DNA of 64,000 bases from PoT sp049331405 (GTDB lineage: Bacteria > Planctomycetota > Planctomycetia > Isosphaerales > Isosphaeraceae). Shown here piece by piece: positions 52,411 to 62,876 of this stretch; the first letter of the stretch is position 1; each line of letters begins with the position of its first letter. Both the position numbers and the translations under genes were made by a program. The stretch is taken from positions 62,001-126,000 of the forward strand of contig NZ_CP186274.1 of assembly GCF_049331405.1 (NCBI RefSeq), read 5' to 3'. Under the pieces are notes generated by a model. That model was not told the DNA's origin, searched no databases, and worked only from the letters and a program-made list of their open reading frames with translations.

Positions 52411-53529
52411 ATGCGAATCTTCAAGGCTCTCTTCATCCCGACGGCGTTGGGATGGCTCGTCGCAGGATCGGCCCCGCTGCAGTCGGCGGGCGCGGCAGGG
52501 CTCGCGGACGCGACCGAGGACGCTCGCGCCATCAAGATCGAGACGGACAAGCTCGAGGCCGTCATCCCCAAGTCGAGCCCGAAGCACTGGATGACCGGGA
52601 TCGAGAAGGGCTCGTTCCTCGATAAGGAGACAGGGTTCCGCGAGGTCGGCGACGGCCTGATGGTCGTCGACTGGCTGATGGAGGCCGGGAGCGACGCCGA
52701 ATGGGCGAAGGAGGTCTTCGCCCCCGACGGCAACGGCGTCGGCCGCTATAGCTGGTACGAGAACGAGACCGACCCCGAGCGTCGGGCCTACACGATGATG
52801 TCGCACGGCACCAGCCATCGCAAGCGGATGGTCGAGGGGCCGCAGCTCTGCCACCGGATGAAGGAGGTGAAGCCCGAGATCATCCGCGGCAAGGACTTCG
52901 TCGCCGTGAAGACGACCTATCACTTCGAGTACGCCGCCCCCGGCCGCAAGCCCGGCTCGAAGTGGACCCAGCTCGTCGTCTTCCCGCAAGGCAAGAGGTA
53001 CTTCATCCTGATGGACCGAGTCGAGAGCGTGAACGCGTCGGACGAGATGTTCCTCCGCAACGACACCCCCGGCTGCGTCCGGCATGAGAAGGGGGACACG
53101 TTCAGCGAGATGTATCTCAGCTACCTGAGCGGCCCCAAGGGCCTGCACATCCCCTCCAGCGAGTTCTTCACGCCGTTCCCCCCCGACCTCAAGTACGGCT
53201 ACCGCCGCGACCTGAACCGGACCCCGGAACGATTCATCCGCGCCTACCACCTCCGCGACCCCAAGACCGGCAAGGCCGGCCCCTGGCTCGCCGGCCTGAC
53301 CCTCGACCCGGACGTCGTCTACGAGGCCTGGTGCAGCATGCGGCCCGGCGGGATCATCGTCATGATCGAGGAGGTCCACGGCAAGCCCGTCAAGGTCGGC
53401 GAAACCTTCAGCGCGGCACACATCGTGGGCTACTTCGACACGGTCGAAGAGATGAACGAGGTCTACGACCAGTACAAAGGCCACAAAGGCCTGACCGCCG
53501 ACACCTCGGGCTGGAAGCTGACGAAGTGA
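52411..53529 (+). CDS. Secreted protein of unknown function
   Basis: This 372-residue protein has a signal peptide (MRIFKALFIPTALGWLVAGSAPLQSAGA) and a beta-rich body with many aromatic residues and strand pairs (WTQLVVFPQGKRYFILMDRVESV, GGIIVMIEEVHGKPVKVG). It has no membrane helix after the signal, so it is probably periplasmic or secreted. I cannot assign a family; a carbohydrate-related beta-sandwich is possible but unsupported. ATG 52411 was chosen because the signal starts there. A strong terminator follows. Confidence 0.7.
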   Translation: MRIFKALFIPTALGWLVAGSAPLQSAGAAGLADATEDARAIKIETDKLEAVIPKSSPKHWMTGIEKGSFLDKETGFREVGDGLMVVDWLMEAGSDAEWAKEVFAPDGNGVGRYSWYENETDPERRAYTMMSHGTSHRKRMVEGPQLCHRMKEVKPEIIRGKDFVAVKTTYHFEYAAPGRKPGSKWTQLVVFPQGKRYFILMDRVESVNASDEMFLRNDTPGCVRHEKGDTFSEMYLSYLSGPKGLHIPSSEFFTPFPPDLKYGYRRDLNRTPERFIRAYHLRDPKTGKAGPWLAGLTLDPDVVYEAWCSMRPGGIIVMIEEVHGKPVKVGETFSAAHIVGYFDTVEEMNEVYDQYKGHKGLTADTSGWKLTK

Positions 53530-53547
53530 CCTGACCCATCGACCGAC

Positions 53548-53588
53548 CTCGGGAGGGTTGCGAGCCTCAATCCGCAGCCCCTCCCGAG
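53548..53588 (+). terminator. Intrinsic terminator after the secreted protein gene
   Basis: A 10-bp outer stem (53548-53557 with 53579-53588) continues inward with further GC pairs and is followed by CTTTGT. It begins 18 nt after the stop codon. Confidence 0.8.
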
Positions 53589-53885
53589 CTTTGTCCCATA
53601 AGTAGTGCGAAGCTATTCGGGACATCAGGCGACCGACGGTCTTGGAAGGATGGAACGCGGCCTCATCGCCCGACGACTCGAGCCGACGAAGCATCAGGCT
53701 GAAACTTCGTTATAACTATACCGATCACCTGGCAGTGCTATCCTTAATCCCTCGTAGGGTAGTTCCCGCGGGCGCACGGGTTGGATGGACATAATCCCTC
53801 GGCTTTGCTAGAACTCCGGCGCGGTATGGGCGGCACTCGCCTTCGTGAAGGCCGCTCGGTAGGCCGGCATGGAGTTCATTCAGAG
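53589..53885. other. Intergenic region
   Basis: No gene was found. TATAAC at 53711-53716 is the only promoter-like -10 box, and no -35 is recognisable at the right distance. Confidence 0.3.
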
Positions 53886-54341
53886 ATGAAAAGCCGCCTT
53901 AAGTTGGCAGTTGTGTCGTCCCTCTCCCTGTTGGTTGCGTCGTCGGTCATTGGATCTCCGGAAGAGACGGATGAATCGAAACCGAGGCCGATCAAAATCA
54001 TCGCCAGCCCGGCGATTCTACAGCCCGGAACTTCCTGCAAGATCGAGGTTGATGAACGACCTCCCACCGCACAGCGTTCGGTCGTGACGACACTCGAAGG
54101 GACCGTCATCGGGGCGGATGACAAGGGCATCCGCCTCAAGGTACACGAGTCGCGTCGCGAAATCGGCGTTCCGATCGCTTCGAAGCTTCCGTTTGCTAAT
54201 CGCATGTTCCGCAACGTCGGTATCGGGAGGCCTGCTCCCGGGGCAAAGAACCCCGCCGTCGCGATCCCGGCTTCAAAGATCCGCTCTGTCACAATTCTTT
54301 CCATGAGCAAAGAGATCGCGCCAAATAGCCCGTTGAAATAG
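53886..54341 (+). CDS. Small secreted protein of unknown function
   Basis: This 151-residue protein has a signal peptide (MKSRLKLAVVSSLSLLVASSVIG) and a small beta-rich domain (TLEGTVIGADDKGIRLKVHE, AVAIPASKIRSVTIL) resembling an OB- or SH3-like fold in strand pattern only. No family was recognised. Upstream residues in the same frame (from 53781) are basic and unlike a protein start, so ATG 53886 was chosen. GC content is lower than in neighbouring genes, and a transposase remnant lies immediately downstream, so the region may have been acquired or rearranged. Confidence 0.6.
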   Translation: MKSRLKLAVVSSLSLLVASSVIGSPEETDESKPRPIKIIASPAILQPGTSCKIEVDERPPTAQRSVVTTLEGTVIGADDKGIRLKVHESRREIGVPIASKLPFANRMFRNVGIGRPAPGAKNPAVAIPASKIRSVTILSMSKEIAPNSPLK

Positions 54342-54379
54342 CCGCGAGTTCCGGTGGCGCGATCCCGAGCATGAGGGAT

Positions 54380-54623
54380 GTCATCATTCCCATTGATGAG
54401 GAGTAGACTGTGCGCCGAGGCCCCTCCTGAGCCCTGCAGGGCCCTCGGCTTGCCTATCCCGGTGAGCAGGCGAAGGCTCTGGGCCAGGTCGTGGGCCGCA
54501 GCCGCGATCGTATAACGCTTGCTCACGTCTTCCAGGCCTCGCAGCCGGCTCCGACGCATGCCCCGCTGTCGCAGGTGTGCGCGAACGTCCTCATTCATGC
54601 GGGGGCAATATTCTAACGGGCTG
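54380..54623 (-). pseudogene. C-terminal remnant of an IS1182-like transposase
   Basis: From ATG 54598 the minus strand reads MNEDVRAHLRQRGMRRSRLR, followed by GLEDVSKRYTIAAAAHDLAQ and LLTGIGKPRALQG. From memory this matches the C-terminus of IS1182/IS4-type DDE transposases (a G-MRRxxLRG-x5-KRxxI-x5-L pattern, then a G-GTPRGLQ-like segment). No catalytic domain, N-terminus or terminal inverted repeats remain, so it is a dead fragment. Its left boundary is approximate. Confidence 0.6.
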
Positions 54624-57374
<2,751 letters not shown>

Positions 57375-57571
57375 CTTCCTCCTCGATGACTCTCGCGGGC
57401 GGTCGGCCCCTTATGTCCTTCGTGCCGAGGCCCGGCGCCAGTGTTTCACGGCCGGGGCGGCATTGCAACAAGAGACCCCGACGCCTGGCCTTCCCCCCCG
57501 AGGCCGACTACATTGGCGGGCCGACCCCCGACCATCGACATCGTGAAGAATCGTGACCGGAGAAGCTGAGC

Positions 57572-58273
57572 ATGGGCAGCGGCGCCAAGGGCAAGCGGAT
57601 CGTCATCACCGGGGCCACCCGAGGGCTCGGCCGAGCCCTCGTCTCCGGATTCGGCAAGCTCGGCCACGAGGTCATCGGCTGCGGGCGTTCCGCCGAGGCC
57701 ATCGAGGAACTCCGCCTCGAACCGAGCCCCGCCGCCAACTTCGAGGTCGTCGACGTCGTCGACGCGGGGCAGGTCGAGGCCTGGGCCAGGGGCATCCTCG
57801 CCCGACACGGGCCCCCCGACCTCCTGATCAACAACGCGGCACTCATCAATCCCAACGCGCCCTTATGGGAGGTCTCGGCCGAGGACTTCGACCGGGTCAT
57901 CGACGTGAACCTCAAGGGGGTCGCCAACGTGATCCGAAGCTTCCTGCCGGCGATGATCGGGCGGGGGAGCGGGGTCGTCGTCAACCTCAGCTCGGGCTGG
58001 GGCCGATCGACCTCCCCGGAGGTCGCCCCCTACTGTGCCACCAAGTGGGGCATCGAGGGCCTGACCCGGGCCCTGGCGCAGGAACTTCCCAAGGGGCTAA
58101 TTGCTGTCCCCTTGAACCCGGGCATCATCGACACCGACATGCTCCGATCCACCTTCGGCGGCCGGGCCTCGGGCTTCCCCGACGCCAGCGAATGGGCGGA
58201 GTCGGCCGTCCCCTTCCTGCTCCAGATCGGGCCCAAGGATAACGGCAAGCCGCTCACCGTCCCGGGACATTGA
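57572..58273 (+). CDS. Short-chain dehydrogenase/reductase
   Basis: This 233-residue SDR has the NAD(P)-binding motif TGATRGLG (13-20), NNAA (87-90), a catalytic Ser (NLSSGW, 139-143) and YxxxK (Tyr154-Lys158). It uses NAD(P)H to oxidise or reduce an alcohol or ketone; the substrate is unknown. GGAGAAG lies about 7 nt before ATG 57572. It is divergent from the synthetase/GNAT gene, with about 200 nt between them, and nothing links it to that pathway. Confidence 0.9.
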   Translation: MGSGAKGKRIVITGATRGLGRALVSGFGKLGHEVIGCGRSAEAIEELRLEPSPAANFEVVDVVDAGQVEAWARGILARHGPPDLLINNAALINPNAPLWEVSAEDFDRVIDVNLKGVANVIRSFLPAMIGRGSGVVVNLSSGWGRSTSPEVAPYCATKWGIEGLTRALAQELPKGLIAVPLNPGIIDTDMLRSTFGGRASGFPDASEWAESAVPFLLQIGPKDNGKPLTVPGH

Positions 58274-59154
58274 AGATTCCTCCAGGATCGTGCGGGCTCA
58301 AACCGTCCTCGCTTCATTTGGACGTCGTCCGAGGCCGCGAATTCGTCTCCGGCGCATACTTCGGCTTTGGTGATCGAGGCCAGGTTTCCGCGGGATCCCT
58401 GGCTTTCAAAAGCCGCATAGCGAGCCATTCATGCTCGATTCACCGATGTCCGCCATAAAACTCGATGATTTGAGACGCCAGATGGCTCGAGTTGAGCGGA
58501 GTTCGCCTGGAGGAAGTGACGTCATCTCACCCCTCAACCCGAGCCGAAGGCCGAGGCGAGGCCCCCTCTACACGGCAACGTGACAAAACGACAGACGTGA
58601 TGTCGAGGGGCGACAAAGTTGGCAACGAGGTGTCGACCCCTTCCCATGTTCTCACCATCGCCGATCCACTCGTTAGCGCCCGGGCGGACGAAAATTGTCC
58701 ACCCGAAACATGCACGTGCCCCATCCGGGATCGTCCCCCAATTGATTTCACTCCAAGGCTTTAAGCGGTAACATAGAATTCCAAGTGTCACTCAAGCGAT
58801 GATAGATAATTCGCCGGCGGCGAAATATTGACCGAAAGGAATCGACTTTGCATAACGATTTGAAATTGCATCCAGGAGGTGGCCTCGAGCGAAGAGTTTC
58901 GCAGAAGCTCGGCCGCACTGCCAATTGCCGGCCCAAAGTACCCATCGGCAGAATGCGAACTTGGTTCATTTAAATTCAGGTTTAAGATGCACATGCCTTC
59001 GATTTTAACGAGTTCGGAGGTCGCTTTTTGCTGAGGGTTGCTTTTTCCCAACCTCTGGTCGAACGGAAATTTAAGAAATCTTGCGGGCACACTCTCCCTG
59101 TTCCTTTTTTCGGGGGTCGAGGTATGATAAATCTCCGAAAAGTGAAGGTTTCGA
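58274..59154 (+). promoter_or_regulatory. Long intergenic region with promoter candidates
   Basis: No convincing gene was found; a 90-codon frame at 58492-58764 lacks a ribosome binding site. From about 58740 GC drops strongly. TTGACC (58828-58833), 17 nt, CATAAC (58851-58856) is one promoter candidate. TATGAT (59123-59128) is another, only 27 nt from the downstream GTG, without a clear -35. The second would give a short leader and suits the DUF1501 gene better. Confidence 0.4.
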
Positions 59155-60600
59155 GTGCTTTCGGTCATGCATACAGCAGAAGGCCTTAGGACGAGACGAA
59201 CGCCTTGGGATTCATCCCGCCGCGAGTTCCTCCGCGCCGGGGGCCTGGGGTTATTCGGATTCGGCCTGCCAACCTTGCTCGAGTCCCGGGCGCGTTCCGC
59301 CGCGCCGACGGCCTCGACGTTCGGGAAGGCCAAAGCATGCATCATCCTGTTCATGTGGGGAGGCCCCGCACAGCAGGAGACCTGGGACCTCAAACCCGAG
59401 GCGCCTGCGGAGGTACGCGGAGAGTTTCGACCCATCGCCACGAATGTGCCGGGGGTCTCCATCTCGGAGCACTTCCCGATGCTGGCCAGGCAGGCCCATC
59501 GCCTGGCGATCGTCCGCTCCGTGCATCACGCCGACGTGAATCACACGACCGCGACGCATGAGTTACTGACAGGCCGGTCCATCCCCGTGGCCGGGGGTGG
59601 CCTGATGGAGGACGATTGGCCGCATTATGGAGCCGTACTCGCCCGGCTGAACAAAGGCCGAGAGCGATCGCCGCTGCCGCCGTTCGTGCAACTCCGGCCG
59701 ACCGTCCCGGAAGGCGCCCCTCGCTTCGTGGAGCAGAGCCACGGGCAGGGGGCCGGCTGGCTCGGCCCGGCGCTCAACCCGTTCACGATCGACGACGATC
59801 CGAACCGCCCCGACTACCGCGTCGCGGCCTTCTCCTTGCCCGAGGATGTCGGCCCGGGGAGATTCGACGCCAGGCGTCGGTTGCTCCAGGCCGTCCAGGC
59901 TCAGGCGAGGTACCTCGACGCGAGTGCCCAGGTCCAGGCGCTAGATACTCATCGTTCGCGCGCCTATAACTTATTGACCGCCAGGCGTACGCTCGAAGCC
60001 TTCGACCTGGCCCGAGAAGATCCCAGAATCCGAGCACGTTACGGGTCCCATCCTCACGGCCAGGCCGTATTGCAATCCAGACGGCTCGTCGAGGCCGGTG
60101 TCCCGCTCGTGACCGTCTTCTGGCAGAATGACGGATTGACAAACGTCAGTGTGTACTGGGACACGCATAATCGCAATTTCATCGATCTGAAGACGCGCCT
60201 CATGCCGCCGAGCGACCAGGCCTTTTCGGCCCTGCTCGACGACCTGGACGCCAAGGGCCTGCTCGACGAGACGCTGATAGTCTGGACGGGGGAGTTCGGG
60301 CGGACCCCTCGTGTCGGGCAGGGAGTGGTAGGAGGGGCGGGCGCTGGGCGCGATGGTCGCGACCACTGGCCGCATTGCTTTTCAACCGTACTCGCGGGCG
60401 CGGGCATCCGCGGTGGCACCGTCTTCGGCGCCTCCGATCGCTGGGCGGCCCACCCCGCAATCGATCCCGTCACTCCGGCGGATATCGCCGCGACCGTGTA
60501 TCACCTCCTCGGCGTCGACCCGGCCGTGGAGCTACCCGACCCGCTCGGTCGGCCCCTTCGTCTCTGTCTCGGGACACCGATCTGGGGGCTGCTCGGTTGA
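59155..60600 (+). CDS. DUF1501 protein with Tat signal
   Basis: This 481-residue protein carries a twin-arginine motif (SRREFLRAGGLGLFGFGLP) for folded export. The DUF1501/sulfatase-like body includes ACIILFMWGGPAQQETWDLKP, SVHHADVNHTTATHELLTGR and LIVWTGEFGRTPRVG. In planctomycetes such genes usually follow a DUF1549/DUF1553 cytochrome partner, but none is present here, so it is an orphan. Fold relation to alkaline phosphatases is family knowledge; activity is unknown. The GTG at 59155 has AAGG 7 nt upstream; the ATG at 59167 lacks a good site. Confidence 0.88.
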   Translation: MLSVMHTAEGLRTRRTPWDSSRREFLRAGGLGLFGFGLPTLLESRARSAAPTASTFGKAKACIILFMWGGPAQQETWDLKPEAPAEVRGEFRPIATNVPGVSISEHFPMLARQAHRLAIVRSVHHADVNHTTATHELLTGRSIPVAGGGLMEDDWPHYGAVLARLNKGRERSPLPPFVQLRPTVPEGAPRFVEQSHGQGAGWLGPALNPFTIDDDPNRPDYRVAAFSLPEDVGPGRFDARRRLLQAVQAQARYLDASAQVQALDTHRSRAYNLLTARRTLEAFDLAREDPRIRARYGSHPHGQAVLQSRRLVEAGVPLVTVFWQNDGLTNVSVYWDTHNRNFIDLKTRLMPPSDQAFSALLDDLDAKGLLDETLIVWTGEFGRTPRVGQGVVGGAGAGRDGRDHWPHCFSTVLAGAGIRGGTVFGASDRWAAHPAIDPVTPADIAATVYHLLGVDPAVELPDPLGRPLRLCLGTPIWGLLG

Positions 60601-60867
60601 GTCGTTGATTGCAAGCGTGTCGAGGGGTAGGACCGACTCCGCAACGTCTTCCGGGGTAGGTTTTTGCCTCCGACACAGGCCGAGCGATCGAGTCCTAGCG
60701 TTCATGACAAAAAAAGGGCCCACCTCGGAGGGCCAGGCCACTGTCATCGACCCTTCCGAAGGATAACCTTGAGCCAAAGAACCCGAGGGTAGATCGAGTC
60801 GTCCTGAAGAGTCGTCCCCCAGCTCCACGGATTCGGATAAAGTAATCAGAGGAAGAGATTGACCCAC

Positions 60868-62367
60868 ATGACGCCATCCTTAGAGCGCCTTGCCGAGCTC
60901 GTTCGGCAAGCCGAAGCCAAGACCCGAGCGAAGAAGCTAGGGGCCGAGACTCAGCAGGCCGCCGAGCTCTTCCGCTCCGCCGAACTCCGCGCGCGTAGCG
61001 CCGCACAGAGACTCCGCGAGGTCCGCCCCGCCCGGCTCCGCGAACTCGAACAAGTCGACGCCGATGAGCTCCACCTCAAGGACCTGATCCGCAAGCTCGC
61101 GCAGTTCAAGTCGTCGCTCGACTCGGACGCCGACGCCGAGGCCCTGATCTCCAACGCCCAGATCGAGATCGACCGCAAGCGCCGGGAGGCCCAGGCCGAG
61201 CTCGAGGCCGTCGGCAAGGAGTCGGATGAGGCCAGGCGCGAGCTACGCGCGGCCATGGATCATTACCAGCAGCTTCGTCGAGAGCTTGACAGGCTCCAGC
61301 CCCAGCTTTCCGACAACTTCACCGCGGAAGACCGCCTGCTCTGGGATGCCGAGATCCATTTCCCTGGCGGACAGTTCCAGGCCCTGGCCCGCGAGGTCGA
61401 GGCCAGCGTGAATTACTTCGGAGTGCTCACGAAGCTCGAGCAATACGCCCAGTTGAAGATCTGGATCGGCCGATTCCGGATGCATCAGGCCATCAACGAC
61501 GGCGAGATCTCCGAAGAGAACCAGGCGCTCGCCCAGCGCGTCTTCCACCAGCTCAAGACCTTATCTAAACAGTACGAGCCGGGTTATATCGAGGCCTTCC
61601 GCCACGACTTCCACACCGACTGGCCCGTCTACGTCGCCGAGGCGCAGGACCAGCTCGTCCAGGCCACGGAAACCGCCCGTCGCTCTAAAGATTGGGAACA
61701 GCAGCGGTTAGAGCAGCAGGCCCGGGACCAGGAACGCCAGCACCAGATGCGGGTGACGGGCGAGGCGGCCTTCGAGGAGCTCAAGGCCCTCATGGCCAGG
61801 ACCTCGCTCCCGGATGAAGGGGTCGAGGAGTTCCTCGCCCAGCTCAAGCTCGTCGTCAACGGCCTGGGCGCATCCGACCAGCGCATCCTCGAACTCGTCA
61901 TGCCCTATCGCGAGTTGATCTCCGGCGGCAACGGCCTCCGCGCCCTGCGTCGGAACCTCGACCGGATCCGCCAGGGGGAGTCCAAGGATGACGAGACACT
62001 TCAGGTCCGCTACGAAGACCTGATCTCGGCGACCCAGGGCATGCGTACCCTGATGATCGGGGGCAGCGTCCGCGAGGATGTCCGCAGGACCCTCCAGCGG
62101 CTCTTCGAGTTCGACCGGCTCGACTGGGAGCCCTACGAGGATGCCAAGCCGGCCATGCTCGACTCGCTCGAGCAGAGGGTACGCAACCGGGGCATGGACC
62201 TCGTCCTGATCCTCAAGAGCTTCATAGGCCATCACGTCCCGGAGCGGCTACGCCCCCTCTGCGAACAGCAAGGGATACCCTGCCTGATGGTCGAGCGTGG
62301 CTACGGCCCGGCGCAGATCGGCGAGGCATTGCGACGAGGGCTGATCAAACCCGTGAGGACGGACTGA
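60868..62367 (+). CDS. Coiled-coil protein with C-terminal DUF2325-like domain
   Basis: This 499-residue protein is mostly alpha-helical. Residues 1-170 form a long Ala/Arg/Glu-rich coiled coil, followed by a helical middle (EVEASVNYFGVLTKLEQYAQLK, FHQLKTLSKQYEPGYIEAFR). The last 95 residues look like a DUF2325 domain: a strand starting MIGGSVREDV, then MDLVLILKSFIGHHVPERLR and CEQQGIPCLMVERGYGP. DUF2325 is a small alpha/beta domain with conserved Gly-Gly and His of unknown function. ATG 60868 follows GGAAGAG; the in-frame TTG at 60859 is an alternative. It has no obvious membrane segment and no operon partner. Confidence 0.7.
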   Translation: MTPSLERLAELVRQAEAKTRAKKLGAETQQAAELFRSAELRARSAAQRLREVRPARLRELEQVDADELHLKDLIRKLAQFKSSLDSDADAEALISNAQIEIDRKRREAQAELEAVGKESDEARRELRAAMDHYQQLRRELDRLQPQLSDNFTAEDRLLWDAEIHFPGGQFQALAREVEASVNYFGVLTKLEQYAQLKIWIGRFRMHQAINDGEISEENQALAQRVFHQLKTLSKQYEPGYIEAFRHDFHTDWPVYVAEAQDQLVQATETARRSKDWEQQRLEQQARDQERQHQMRVTGEAAFEELKALMARTSLPDEGVEEFLAQLKLVVNGLGASDQRILELVMPYRELISGGNGLRALRRNLDRIRQGESKDDETLQVRYEDLISATQGMRTLMIGGSVREDVRRTLQRLFEFDRLDWEPYEDAKPAMLDSLEQRVRNRGMDLVLILKSFIGHHVPERLRPLCEQQGIPCLMVERGYGPAQIGEALRRGLIKPVRTD

Positions 62368-62876
62368 TTCCTGTCATCCCTTTCGACATCGAGTCGTCCG
62401 TCCGCCCCGAAAGCATGTCTCGTTGGCCGTGATTCGCGGTGATCCGGACCGAGCCTTCACGCGGCTTGATCTGCCAGTCGTCCGCCCCAAATCGCCAGAG
62501 CCCATCGTCTCCACCGAGCGGCATGGCCGTCCCTGGCCCTTGCTCGTGAAGCGACGGCGATCGCAACCCCGATCTCGACGGGTTGACCGGGCCTCACACC
62601 GATTCCCATCGAAATCGCAATCCCCGGGATTGCGGATTTCTAGGGAATTGCGCGCATCGAAGTCGCGTCCAAGAGCAAAGTCTCGACACCCGACGGAGGA
62701 ACCCCGGAGATTCCGGCCGCATTCCGGGAAATTTCGGGATTGGTCGGGACATCGAGGTGCATAGGTCTCCTGAACGCCTCGCCGATCTTCGATCCGCCCC
62801 CGAGGACTTGGGCGAGTGGGACGGTACGATGGCTGAGGCGGCACTGCGGCGACAGAGGATGGAGGGATAAGCCTCG
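62368..62876 (+). other. Intergenic region upstream of a sigma-factor gene
   Basis: No gene was found. A bulged 13-bp hairpin (62611-62623 with 62626-62640, one extra C in the right arm) lies about 240 nt before the sigma gene, and several short near-repeats of ATTCCGG/TTTCGGGA occur at about 62708-62745. They could be regulatory, but no promoter boxes are clear. Confidence 0.35.
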
